Positions 1 to 7,748 of a stretch of 43,073 nucleotides of DNA are shown one piece after another. Below the pieces are notes generated by a model that was not told where the DNA came from, did not search any database, and saw only the letters and a program-made list of their open reading frames with translations. The stretch is taken from the NCBI GenBank assembly GCA_003576705.1, contig QOZS01000004.1, forward strand, positions 115,610 through 158,682. Direction: 5' to 3'. The position numbers and the translations under genes were made by a program. The stretch comes from Desertibaculum subflavum. GTDB lineage: Bacteria; Pseudomonadota; Alphaproteobacteria; Ferrovibrionales; Ferrovibrionaceae. How positions within the stretch are numbered: position 1 is the stretch's first letter; the number at the start of each line of letters is the position of its first letter.

Positions 1-294
1 GCCCTGGGCGCTCGCCAGCCGGATGCCGGCCTTGGCGAGCTCGGGCTTGCCGTACTGATCCACGCCGGCCGAGATCGACTGGATGAATTTGAGCTTCTTC
101 GCCATCGGGATCAGCTCGTTGCGCCAGAGGCCGGAGACCAGCAGCACATCGGCCTCGCCGATCCGCTTTTCGAGATCTTCCCTGGTCCGGACTTCGAAGC
201 TTCTCAGGCCGGTGCCACGCGGCTCCAGCCGGTCCTTCATCCGGTAGGCGGCATGGGCAAAGCAGATGGTGAGCTGTTCCTTCGGCGGCAGCAT
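1..294 (-). CDS. D-2-hydroxyacid dehydrogenase, N-terminal part (truncated by window edge)
   Basis: The 98 visible codons begin at the ATG whose complement is at 292-294 and run off the left edge of the window. The reading gives MLPPKEQLTICFAH, then an alternation of strands and helices with VLLVSGLWRNELI and LKFIQSISAGVDQY. The last two are the substrate-domain signature of D-isomer-specific 2-hydroxyacid dehydrogenases (glyoxylate/hydroxypyruvate reductase or phosphoglycerate dehydrogenase type). The NAD-binding domain and the catalytic Arg-Glu-His residues lie outside the window, so the substrate cannot be judged. The family reduces 2-keto acids to D-2-hydroxy acids with NAD(P)H in the cytosol. 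The next gene on this strand (CHRD protein) ends 69 bp upstream, so co-transcription is possible but not shown. Confidence 0.75.
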   Translation of the reverse strand, partial: MLPPKEQLTICFAHAAYRMKDRLEPRGTGLRSFEVRTREDLEKRIGEADVLLVSGLWRNELIPMAKKLKFIQSISAGVDQYGKPELAKAGIRLASAQG

Positions 295-363
295 GAATTG
301 TCCCCTTGTTCGGCTGCCGCCGATCCTACCCGACGCCGAACGGTGCCGCAGCGCCCGCGTGGG

Positions 364-792
364 CTATGGATAAAGCTGGCCGCGGATCTCGCCCGCCTTA
401 TTCTGGTCCGTATGCACGTTGATGTAGTAGCGGCCGGCGAGCAGGGCGGTGACCTGCGCCTCGGTCAGCTCGGCCGAGCCGGCGAGCGGGGTCTTCATGC
501 CCTGCGGCGCGAGGTTGATGACGACGCCGGCATTCTCGACCGGCGTCGCCGGGCCATGGATATGCGCCGCCGTGGCGGGACCGGTGAGGCCGCGCCAGGT
601 GATGGTCCAGGTGAGCTTGCGGGTCGTGGTGTCCAGGATGAGGCTGGCGGTGCCCTGGCCCTGGCTGACGGCGGCGGGCACCTCCTGGGTGGGATTGAGG
701 GCAGCGCTGAACCGGCGGACCTCCGCCTCGGCGGAAGCGGCGGCAAGCGAAGCGAGCAAGGCGGCAATGGCGAGACTGTGACGAAGCGGCAT
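364..792 (-). CDS. Secreted CHRD-domain protein
   Basis: The protein is about 142 residues: an N-terminal signal peptide (hydrophobic run IAALLASLAAASAEA, likely cleaved near residue 24) followed by a single CHRD domain. Typical CHRD features are visible: NPTQEVPA near the start, a TAAHIHGPA strand in the middle, and a closing YYINVHTDQNKAGEIRGQLYP-like block. Two in-frame ATGs exist, at 798 and 792. The Shine-Dalgarno AAGGAGG directly abuts the first but lies six bases before the second, so I chose 792. CHRD domains occur in chordin and in many secreted bacterial proteins; the bacterial function is unknown. It is divergent from the transglycosylase gene at 953. Confidence 0.85.
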   Translation of the reverse strand: MPLRHSLAIAALLASLAAASAEAEVRRFSAALNPTQEVPAAVSQGQGTASLILDTTTRKLTWTITWRGLTGPATAAHIHGPATPVENAGVVINLAPQGMKTPLAGSAELTEAQVTALLAGRYYINVHTDQNKAGEIRGQLYP

Positions 793-952
793 GGTCATCC
801 TCCTTCGTTGGCGCGCGTCCCCCATCGCGCGGTGCGGTATGATCTTAACGCATTCCGGCGGCGACGACGATTTCGTGGCGCGGTCGGCCGCGCTTGCGCT
901 ATCTTCCGCGCCGGCCAGCGGGCGGGGCCGCCGCGTGACGAGAGCCATTCCC

Positions 953-1819
953 ATGTCGCAGACCCGCCAGATTCCCGAGCGCAAAGCTGCCACCCGCGCT
1001 GCCCGAACCCCGCCCCGCCGAAATCGCAAACGCCGCAGCGCCTTCGGCCGCCGCATCGATCGCTGGCGCCGAGGTCTGCGCCGCGCCCGGCGCCGGTTCG
1101 CATCGGCGCCGCGCATCGTGCGCTTTGGCGTCTATGCGGCGCTCGCCGCCTTCGCCCTCGTGCTGCTCGCCGGCGCCAACCTCGCCTATCAGGTGGCGCG
1201 CAAGCCGACCGAGATGTTCTGGCCGGTCGCCGGCGTGCTGCACAAGCGACCGGCCGAGACCTGGGCCGCCTATGGCCCGCTCTTCCGCACGCACGCGACG
1301 GCGACGATCACGCCGGAGCTGCTCGCCGCGCTGGCGCAGATCGAGAGCACCGGCAACCCGGTGGCGCGCACCTATTGGCGCTGGCGCGCGAGCTGGAACC
1401 CGCTCGAGATCTACGCGCCGGCCTCGAGCGCCGTCGGCATGTTCCAGATGACCGACGCCGCCTTCGAGGAGGCGCGGCGCTACTGCGTGCACCGGAACGT
1501 CGTGGTGGAGAAAGGGTGCTTCGCCAACGCGCTCTACACCCGCGTGCTGCCGAGCCACGCGATCGAGCTCGCCAGCGTCTATCTCGACCGCCACGTCGCC
1601 GCCGTGCTGCGCGGCCGGCCGGCAACGACGCAGCAGAAGCAGACGCTCGCCGCCCTGATCCACCTCTGCGGCCCCGGCGCCGCCCGCCGGCAGATGCGCA
1701 GCGGCATCACCTTCGCGGCGGAGGTGCGCTGCGGCGACCACAGCGCGGCGGGTTACCTTGCCAAGGTGGAGGCGATGAGGCGGGAATTTGCGAAGATGGC
1801 GGCGGCAGAGAAGAGTTAG
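953..1819 (+). CDS. Membrane-anchored transglycosylase SLT-domain protein
   Basis: This is a 288-residue protein. The first ~55 residues are extremely basic (Arg/Lys-rich cytoplasmic tail). One membrane segment follows (FGVYAALAAFALVLLAGANLAY), then a periplasmic domain. That domain carries ALAQIESTGNP with the presumed catalytic Glu, and SSAVGMFQMTDAAFEEA, the pattern of SLT-type lytic transglycosylases that cleave peptidoglycan between MurNAc and GlcNAc. Cysteines in YCVHRN, EKGCF, LCGPG and VRCGD suggest disulfides in the periplasm. I chose the ATG at 953 (MSQTRQIPE); the open frame extends upstream but without family-like sequence. A palindrome with a T-run follows directly after the stop and probably terminates transcription. 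Confidence 0.8.
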   Translation: MSQTRQIPERKAATRAARTPPRRNRKRRSAFGRRIDRWRRGLRRARRRFASAPRIVRFGVYAALAAFALVLLAGANLAYQVARKPTEMFWPVAGVLHKRPAETWAAYGPLFRTHATATITPELLAALAQIESTGNPVARTYWRWRASWNPLEIYAPASSAVGMFQMTDAAFEEARRYCVHRNVVVEKGCFANALYTRVLPSHAIELASVYLDRHVAAVLRGRPATTQQKQTLAALIHLCGPGAARRQMRSGITFAAEVRCGDHSAAGYLAKVEAMRREFAKMAAAEKS

Positions 1820-1820
1820 C

Positions 1821-1930
1821 TCCTCCCCCGGCGAAGACGGGGGAGGCTGGGTGGGGGTTTTTTTGGCCACCCGCAGCGCAGCCGAAAACCCCACCCCGAC
1901 CCTCCCCGCCTGTCGTCGGGGAGGGAGATC
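1821..1930. repeat. Intergenic palindrome with T-run (terminator-like)
   Basis: The two arms, about 48 bp each, are imperfect reverse complements around a ~13 bp loop. The left arm holds two C-rich/G-rich inner stems (CTCCCCCG...CGGGGGAG) followed by GGTGGGGGTTTTTTT; the right arm mirrors it as AAAACCCCACCCC...TCGTCGGGGAGGG. The inner hairpin plus the T-run resembles an intrinsic terminator for the transglycosylase gene that ends two bases earlier. Its layout (CCCTCCCC stem, then GGTGGGG) is that of a dispersed intergenic element, related in style to the longer copies at 12368 and 28365. Confidence 0.7.
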
Positions 1931-1944
1931 AGACCGCTACTTGG

Positions 1945-2238
1945 TTACGATTCAAGATCGTGACCGCACTTGGAGCAAACGCGAGGCGACCAGAAAATAA
2001 ACCGGCGACCAGCAATCGCAGTGCGCGCGATCGATGTTTTGCAGTTCGGACATCGTAGCATCATCAGTACGGACCAGAGTCCAACGATAGCGACGATCAT
2101 CCATTCGCCGTACTGAAAATCCCCCAGGCCGACAGCGCTCCACGTATCGACGTGGAATCCGGCGGGCAGAGTGATGAAGACCACCGCGATGATCCAAAAC
2201 GACGGCATTGCCCAATTGTAGAAACTGCGCCTGTTCAC
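1945..2238 (-). CDS. Small membrane protein with C-terminal zinc ribbon
   Basis: I do not recognise a named family. The 97-residue reading has two hydrophobic helices (about residues 12-28 and 46-62). A cytosolic-looking tail follows with CPNC (Cys63, Cys66) and CSKCGH (Cys88, Cys91), a CxxC-N21-CxxC spacing that fits a zinc ribbon. The first possible start is a GTG at 2238 with a weak ribosome site; an internal ATG at residue 11 is the alternative. GC content is lower than in neighbouring genes, which could mean recent acquisition or weak selection. It lies between a palindrome and the FAD oxidase gene, and its function is unknown. Confidence 0.55.
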   Translation of the reverse strand: MNRRSFYNWAMPSFWIIAVVFITLPAGFHVDTWSAVGLGDFQYGEWMIVAIVGLWSVLMMLRCPNCKTSIARTAIAGRRFIFWSPRVCSKCGHDLES

Positions 2239-2281
2239 GGACTGCCGCTCACCGCCGGAAGTTGATCACGCACCAGAGCCG

Positions 2282-3694
2282 CTACCCCAACACCTTCCCC
2301 GGATTCATGATGCCGTCCGGGTCGAGGCTCGCCTTCAGGCTCTTCATCAGCCGGAGCTCCACCGGCGCTTTGTAGCGGGTCATGTCGGCGAGCTTTTCGA
2401 AGCCGATGCCGTGTTCGGCGCTGAACGAGCCCTTGAGCTCCGCCACCAGGTCGAGCATGGCGTACTCCATCGGCTTGCCGTGCTTCTCCATGAAGTCGGG
2501 ATGCGCCATGCCGGCCGGCGGGCGCACGGCGTAGTGCAGGTTGCCGTCGCCGAAATGGCCGAAGCCCCAGGCGCGCGCGCCGGGGCAGATCTTTTCCGCG
2601 ATCTGCGGCGCGCGGGCGTAGAAATCGGGCAGCTTGGCGATCGGCACCGCCATGTCGAGATGCACGGCGCGGCCCTCGCGCCGGCTCGCCTCCGGCAGGC
2701 TTTCGCGGATATGCCAGAGCTTGTCGCGCTGCGCCTCCGATTGCGCGATGGTGGCGTCGGTCACCAGCCCGTCCTCGGCCGCCTTTTCCAGCAGCGCCTC
2801 GGTCAGCGCCGTCACGTCGACGCCCTCGGCGGCGAAGGTCGCGATCTCCATCAGCACGTAGAAGGGATACTTCGTCGCCAGCGGATCGGCCGCCTGCGGG
2901 ATGTGGCGGAGATACATCTCGACCGCCTCGCGCGGGATGAACTCGAAGGTCTCGACCGAATCCCCCGACGCGGCGCGGGCGCGCGACAGCAGCTCCAGCG
3001 CCGCCGCCGCGCCGGGCACGGCGAGCCAGGTGGCGGCGATCTGGCGCGGCTTGGGATAGAGCTTCAGCACGGCGCCGGTGATGATGCCGAGCGTACCCTC
3101 GGCGCCCATGAACATGCCGCGCAGGTCGTAGCCGGTATTGTCCTTGCGCAACCGCTTGAGACCGTCCCACACCGTGCCGTCGGGCAGCACCACCTCGATG
3201 CCGAAGCAGAGGTCGCGCGCATTGCCATAGCGGAGCGTGTTGGTGCCGCCGGCATTGGTGGAGAGATTGCCGCCGATGGTGCAGCTGCCTTCCGCCGCGA
3301 GGCTGAGCGGGAAGTAGCGGTCGGCCGCATCGGCCGCCTTCTGCAGCTCCTCCAGCACGCAGCCGGCATCGACCGTCATCGTGTAGTTGACCGGATCGAT
3401 CTCGCGGATCCGGTTCATCCGGTTCAATGACAGCAGGATGCCGCCGGTCGGCGTGGCGCCGCCGCAAAGCCCGGTATGGCCGCCCTGCGGCGTGATCGGC
3501 AGCTTGGCGTCGGCGCAGATCTTCACGACCGCCGCCACTTCCTCGGTGCCGGCCGGGCGCACCACCAGCGGCGAGCGGCCCTTATGGGTGACGATCCAGC
3601 CCTCGGTATAGGGCTTCATATCGGCCTCGGCCTCGATATAGCCCTTCGGCCCCACCACCCGCTTGATCGCCTCGATCGCTTCGTCCCTGCCCAT
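2282..3694 (-). CDS. FAD-binding D-2-hydroxyacid dehydrogenase (GlcD/D2HGDH family)
   Basis: This 470-residue protein has an N-terminal FAD-binding PCMH domain (about residues 35-215: VVRPAGTEEVAAVV, ITPQGGHTGLCGG, AAEGSCTIGGNLSTNAGG, FMGAEGTLGIIT). A C-terminal FAD-oxidase domain follows, with GHFGDGNLHY, the histidine motif that binds the metal/substrate, and SAEHGIG near the end. The family oxidises D-lactate, D-2-hydroxyglutarate or glycolate and passes electrons to a quinone, cytochrome or ETF; the exact substrate is not readable from sequence. A GTG directly precedes the ATG, but the Shine-Dalgarno AAGGAAG is correctly spaced for the ATG at 3694. A strong palindrome lies just upstream, between this gene and the alpha/beta hydrolase. 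Confidence 0.88.
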   Translation of the reverse strand: MGRDEAIEAIKRVVGPKGYIEAEADMKPYTEGWIVTHKGRSPLVVRPAGTEEVAAVVKICADAKLPITPQGGHTGLCGGATPTGGILLSLNRMNRIREIDPVNYTMTVDAGCVLEELQKAADAADRYFPLSLAAEGSCTIGGNLSTNAGGTNTLRYGNARDLCFGIEVVLPDGTVWDGLKRLRKDNTGYDLRGMFMGAEGTLGIITGAVLKLYPKPRQIAATWLAVPGAAAALELLSRARAASGDSVETFEFIPREAVEMYLRHIPQAADPLATKYPFYVLMEIATFAAEGVDVTALTEALLEKAAEDGLVTDATIAQSEAQRDKLWHIRESLPEASRREGRAVHLDMAVPIAKLPDFYARAPQIAEKICPGARAWGFGHFGDGNLHYAVRPPAGMAHPDFMEKHGKPMEYAMLDLVAELKGSFSAEHGIGFEKLADMTRYKAPVELRLMKSLKASLDPDGIMNPGKVLG

Positions 3695-3710
3695 CACTTT
3701 CTTCCTTTCT

Positions 3711-3831
3711 TATTCACCGCGGAGGACGCAGAGGGCGCGGAGGCACGCGGAGAAATTTGATGATCGCGCTTGGCGCGATCGAAACAAAATTCCGCGCAAC
3801 TCTGCGCCCTCTGCATCCTCCGCGGTGAATA
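3711..3831. repeat. Large dispersed palindrome (CCGCGGAGGACGCAGAGG type)
   Basis: Outer arms 3711-3742 and 3800-3831 are reverse complements at 30 of 32 positions, beginning TATTCACCGCGGAGG and ending CCTCCGCGGTGAATA. Inside is a second perfect stem, GATCGCGC (3762-3769) with GCGCGATC (3773-3780), around a 3-base loop, so the whole 121 bp could fold into one long cruciform. It fills nearly all the space between the alpha/beta hydrolase stop and the next gene's ribosome site. Sequences of this style recur in many unrelated bacterial genomes and are often mistranslated as peptides like TAEDAEGA. Confidence 0.85.
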
Positions 3832-4626
3832 TCACACCGCTTCCCGCAGAGCGTCGAGCGTCTCGTCGGGGCGCTCGGCCATCATGCTGTGGCCGCATTC
3901 CGGCAGCGTCACCGTCTCGCAGGAGGCGAACTTGGCGGCCAGCGCGCGCGCCGCGCGGGGCGGGGTCATCATGTCGCGCTCGCCGAGCAGCATCAGCACC
4001 GGGCAGGTGACCTTGGCGGCGGCGGCATAGCCCGTCGCCTCCGGGTAGCTGTTGACCGCGCTGAACGCCGCGTAGAGCGCGCCGGGCCGGCTCTGCTCGT
4101 TGAGGCGCATGCCGCCGCCGATGATGTTGAGGCCGGGCATGCGGGCGCCGCCGATATGGGTCTTGCGCGAATGCGCCCAGTCGTTGACCAGCTCATAGGC
4201 CTTGTGGTCGCCTTCGCGCGCAAGCGCGAGCAACTCGTCGTTCACCTTCATCGGGAGAGCGCTTCCCAGAAGCGCAAGGGCCCAGACGCGGTCCGGCGCC
4301 TGTGCCGCGGCTTCGAGCGCGACCAGGCTGCCGAGCGAATGGCCGACCAGCGCCGCCTTCTCCAGCCCCGCCGCGTCGAGGAAGCGGATCAGCCACTGGC
4401 CGAGCGCCGGCACGGAGGCCGGCATCTCGCCCTCCGAGCGGCCATTGCCCGGCAGGTCGATCGCCAGTACCGAGCGGCCGTGATAGGCGAACCACCGCGT
4501 CTGCAGCGCCCAGACCGTATGGTCGCCGGCGGCGCCGTGCACGAAGACGATGGTCGGCAGCTTCGGATCGAACGGCCGCCCGCCGGTCGCGGCATAGACC
4601 TTGCGGCCGTCCACGGTGAAGAACAT
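3832..4626 (-). CDS. Alpha/beta-fold hydrolase
   Basis: The 264-residue protein shows the full alpha/beta hydrolase layout: IVFVHGAAGDHTVW (oxyanion HG), DLPGNGRSEG, the nucleophile elbow LVGHSLGS (Ser near residue 97), a cap region, the acid in LLGERDMMTP, and the catalytic His in LPECGHSMM close to the C-terminus. Such enzymes hydrolyse esters, lactones, epoxides or C-C bonds; the substrate cannot be named. The start at 4626 has a good ribosome site (GGGAGG, about 7 bases away). metY ends just 14 bases upstream, so the two are probably co-transcribed. Confidence 0.85.
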   Translation of the reverse strand: MFFTVDGRKVYAATGGRPFDPKLPTIVFVHGAAGDHTVWALQTRWFAYHGRSVLAIDLPGNGRSEGEMPASVPALGQWLIRFLDAAGLEKAALVGHSLGSLVALEAAAQAPDRVWALALLGSALPMKVNDELLALAREGDHKAYELVNDWAHSRKTHIGGARMPGLNIIGGGMRLNEQSRPGALYAAFSAVNSYPEATGYAAAAKVTCPVLMLLGERDMMTPPRAARALAAKFASCETVTLPECGHSMMAERPDETLDALREAV

Positions 4627-4640
4627 GTGCTTGCCTCCCC

Positions 4641-5933
4641 TCAGCCCTTCTGCGAGCCGCGCAGCGCCTGGCCGAGATCGTCGATCAGGTCGGCCGGGTC
4701 TTCCAGGCCGATCGAAAGCCGCACCATGTCCTCGCCGATGCCGGCGGCCTTCAGCGCCTCCGCATCCATCTGCTGATGCGTGGTGCTGGCCGGGTGGATG
4801 ACCAGCGACTTGGCATCGCCAACATTGGCGAGATGCGAGAAGATGCGGAGCCCCTCGATGAAGCGGCGCCCGGCGGCGCGGCCGCCCTTGATGCCGAAGG
4901 TGAAGATGGCGCCGGCGCCGTTCGGCAGCAGGGTCTTCGCCAGCGCATGGTCGGCATGCTCCGGCAGCTCGGGATAGCTCACCCAGGCGACGCTCTCATG
5001 CGCATGCAGGAAGGCGACGACGCGGCGGGCGTTCTCCACATGGCGCTGCATGCGCAGTGGCAATGTCTCCACGCCCTGCAGGATCTGGAAGGCGTTCATC
5101 GGGCTCATGCAGGCACCGAAATCGCGCAGGCCCTCCGACCGCGCACGCATGACATAGGCAGCGGGGCCGAATTCCTCGGCGAAGTCGAGGCCGTGATAGC
5201 CGGCATAGGGCTCGGTCAGGGTCGGGAACTTGCCCGAGCGCTCCCAGTCGAAATTGCCGCCATCGACCAGCATGCCGCCGATCGCCACGCCATGGCCGCC
5301 GAGGAACTTGGTCGCCGAATGCACGACGATATCGGCGCCATGCGCGATCGGCCGGCAGAGATAGGGCGTCGCGAAGGTGTTGTCGATCATCAGCGGCACG
5401 CCGGCCTTGTGCGCGATATCGGCGACTTTGGGCAGGTCGAGCACTTCGAGGCCGGGATTGCCGAGCGTCTCGCCGAAGACGAGCCGCGTCTCCGGCCGGA
5501 TCGCGGCGCGGAAGCCGTCGAGGTCGCGCGGGTTGACGAAGGTCGTGGTGATGCCGAAGCGCGGCAGGGTGTGGGTCAAGAGGTTGTGCGAGCCGCCATA
5601 GATCGAGGCCGAGGCGACGATGTGGCTGCCCGCGCCCATCAGGGTGGCGATGCCGAGATGCAGCGCCGCCTGGCCGGAGGCGGCGGCGACCGCGCCGACG
5701 CCCTGCTCCAGCGCCGCAACCCGCTCTTCCAGCACCGCGACCGTCGGGTTGGAGATGCGGGAATAGATGTGGCCGGCGCGCTCCAGGTTGAACAAAGCGG
5801 CGGCATGCTCGGTGTCGCGGAAGACGTAGGAGGTGGTCTGGTAGATCGGCACCGCGCGGGCGCCGGTCGCCGGGTCGGGCTGCTGGCCGCCATGCAGGCT
5901 GATCGTGTCGAATTTCAGGAACTTGGCTTCCAT
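4641..5933 (-). CDS. metY: O-acetylhomoserine aminocarboxypropyltransferase (sulfhydrylase)
   Basis: This PLP enzyme of the Cys/Met metabolism family has 430 residues, the usual length for O-acetylhomoserine sulfhydrylases and longer than cystathionine gamma-synthases (~390). Visible motifs are SLHGGQQPDPATGARAVPIYQTTSY-type N-terminus, YSRISNPT, ASGQAA, DNTFATPYLCRP, and the PLP lysine in HSATKFLGGHG. It makes homocysteine from O-acetylhomoserine and sulfide (direct sulfhydrylation) in methionine synthesis. The frame stays open upstream, but the ATG at 5933 has a strong GGAGGAGG site. It is divergent from the aryl-CoA ligase, with 127 bp between start codons that must hold both promoters; I see no clear operator there. 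Confidence 0.9.
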   Translation of the reverse strand: MEAKFLKFDTISLHGGQQPDPATGARAVPIYQTTSYVFRDTEHAAALFNLERAGHIYSRISNPTVAVLEERVAALEQGVGAVAAASGQAALHLGIATLMGAGSHIVASASIYGGSHNLLTHTLPRFGITTTFVNPRDLDGFRAAIRPETRLVFGETLGNPGLEVLDLPKVADIAHKAGVPLMIDNTFATPYLCRPIAHGADIVVHSATKFLGGHGVAIGGMLVDGGNFDWERSGKFPTLTEPYAGYHGLDFAEEFGPAAYVMRARSEGLRDFGACMSPMNAFQILQGVETLPLRMQRHVENARRVVAFLHAHESVAWVSYPELPEHADHALAKTLLPNGAGAIFTFGIKGGRAAGRRFIEGLRIFSHLANVGDAKSLVIHPASTTHQQMDAEALKAAGIGEDMVRLSIGLEDPADLIDDLGQALRGSQKG

Positions 5934-6060
5934 CGCCGCCTCCTCCCGAGGAGTGGGCCGCCACGCTACACGCGCCCGTGAGCGGCGGCAAAGCGGCCTT
6001 TGCAGCGCGGGCCGGCTTGCCGCAAACTGGGAAAAATCCAGCCCGGATTCCGGGGAGGCG

Positions 6061-7689
6061 ATGAGCAAGTCAGCCCATATCGACAGCTTCGCGCGCGACC
6101 ACCTGCCGCCGCCGGAGGCACAGCCGGTCTTCGACCTGAAGGCGACCCCGGAGATCGCCGCCTATCCGGCGCGGATGAACTGCGCGGCCGAGCTGCTGGA
6201 CAAGCAGGCGGCGAAATTCGGCGACCGCCCGGCCTATCATTTCGGCGACGAGACCTGGACCTATAACGACCTGCTGGCCAAGGCGAACCAGATCGCCCAT
6301 GTGCTGGTGGACGAGCTCGGCCTTCGGCCCGGCAACCGGGTGATGATCCGCGGCTTCAACAACCCGATGTTCGTCGCCATCTGGTTCGCGGTGATGAAGG
6401 CGGGCGGCATCGTGGTGGCCACCATGCCGCTCTATCGCTGGCGCGAGCTGACCTTCATGGCCGACAAGGCGGAGATCGGCATCGCCCTCTGCGACTGGCG
6501 CCTGCACGAGGAGATGGAGCAGACCGCATCGCGCGCCAAGACGCTGAGGCGCGTCGTCTGGTTCAACAAGCCGGGCGACACCGCCGCGCTGGAGCCGCGC
6601 ATGGCGCGCCAGCCGGCGACGTTCAAGACGCTCGACACCGCGGCCGACGATATCTGCCTGATCGGCTTCACCTCCGGCACGACCGGCCAGGCCAAGGGCG
6701 CGCTGCACTACCACCGCGACGTGATGGCGATCTGCGACACGTTCAGCCGCTATGTGCTGAAGCCGACGGAGGACGACGTCTTCTCCGGCTCGCCACCGAT
6801 CGCCTTCGCATTTGGCGTGGGCGCGCATATCGCCTTCCCGCTGCATGCCGGCGCCGCGACCGTGCTGGTCGAGCAGTACACGCCGCAGGTGATGCTCGAG
6901 ACGATCAGCAAGCGGAAGGTGACGGTGTTCTTCACCGCGCCGGCCGCGTTCCGCGCCATGACCGATCTCGCCGGCGGCTACAACCTCTCCTCGCTCCGCG
7001 AATGCGTTTCCGCCGGCGAAACCCTGCCGAAGCCGGTCTGGGAAGGCTGGTTCAAGGCGACGGGCAACAAGATCATCGACGGCATCGGCTCGACCGAGAT
7101 GCTGCATGTCTTCATCGCCTGCCGCGGCGATGAAATCCGCCCCGGCTCCACCGGCAAGGCGATTCCGGGCTACCGCGCCAAGGTGGTCGACGACCAGGGC
7201 AAGGAGCTGCCGCCGGGCGAGACCGGCCGGCTCGCCGTGCAGGGCCCGACCGGCTGCCGCTACCTCGCCAATCCGGAGCGCCAGGCGGCCTATGTGCAGG
7301 ACGGCTGGAACTTCACCGGCGACGCCTACATGCGCGATGCCGACGGCTATTTCTGGTACCAGGCCCGCACCGACGACATGATCGTCTCCTCCGGCTACAA
7401 CATCTCCGGCAACGAGGTGGAATCGGTGCTGCTGCTGCACCCCCAGGTGAAGGAATGCGCCGTGGTCGGCTGGCCCGACAAGGAGCGCGGGCAGGTGGTG
7501 AAGGCCTTCGTGGTGCCGCGCGATCCTGCCGCCGCCACGCTGGAAGCGGTGAAGGGCCTGCAGGATTTCGTGAAGGCGGAGCTCGCGCCCTATAAATATC
7601 CGCGCGCCGTCGAGTTCATCGCCGAGCTGCCGCGCACCGAGACCGGCAAGGTGCAGCGCTTCAAGCTCAGGGAGCGGGCAGGCCTGTAG
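6061..7689 (+). CDS. Aryl-CoA ligase, benzoate/2-aminobenzoate-CoA ligase type
   Basis: This 542-residue member of the ANL adenylating superfamily contains the P-loop FTSGTTGQAKGALHYHRD (about residue 205), the IDGIGSTEMLH acid-thiol ligase motif, the hinge region YFWYQARTDDMIVSSGYNISGNEVE, and the C-terminal catalytic lysine in PRTETGKVQRFKL. The STEMLHVF block and the N-terminal domain layout resemble benzoate- and 2-aminobenzoate-CoA ligases, which activate aromatic acids with ATP and CoA for degradation. The ATG at 6061 follows GGGGAGGCG closely. No ring reductase or monooxygenase of an aminobenzoate pathway is adjacent, so the substrate stays open; other aryl or fatty acids are possible. 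Confidence 0.82.
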   Translation: MSKSAHIDSFARDHLPPPEAQPVFDLKATPEIAAYPARMNCAAELLDKQAAKFGDRPAYHFGDETWTYNDLLAKANQIAHVLVDELGLRPGNRVMIRGFNNPMFVAIWFAVMKAGGIVVATMPLYRWRELTFMADKAEIGIALCDWRLHEEMEQTASRAKTLRRVVWFNKPGDTAALEPRMARQPATFKTLDTAADDICLIGFTSGTTGQAKGALHYHRDVMAICDTFSRYVLKPTEDDVFSGSPPIAFAFGVGAHIAFPLHAGAATVLVEQYTPQVMLETISKRKVTVFFTAPAAFRAMTDLAGGYNLSSLRECVSAGETLPKPVWEGWFKATGNKIIDGIGSTEMLHVFIACRGDEIRPGSTGKAIPGYRAKVVDDQGKELPPGETGRLAVQGPTGCRYLANPERQAAYVQDGWNFTGDAYMRDADGYFWYQARTDDMIVSSGYNISGNEVESVLLLHPQVKECAVVGWPDKERGQVVKAFVVPRDPAAATLEAVKGLQDFVKAELAPYKYPRAVEFIAELPRTETGKVQRFKLRERAGL

Positions 7690-7748
7690 CGACCGTCATT
7701 TCCGGCCGATTAACCTGGGGTTAGAGTAAGCGGCCTGAAATCGACGTC

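Noticed and set aside
253..2058. Plus-strand frame of about 600 codons over the CHRD and transglycosylase genes
   Set aside because: It runs antisense to CHRD and out of frame with the transglycosylase, and has no recognisable protein features.
3710..3898. Small minus-strand peptide containing TAEDAEGAE
   Set aside because: It is a translation of the palindrome at 3711-3831 and overlaps the end of the alpha/beta hydrolase gene.
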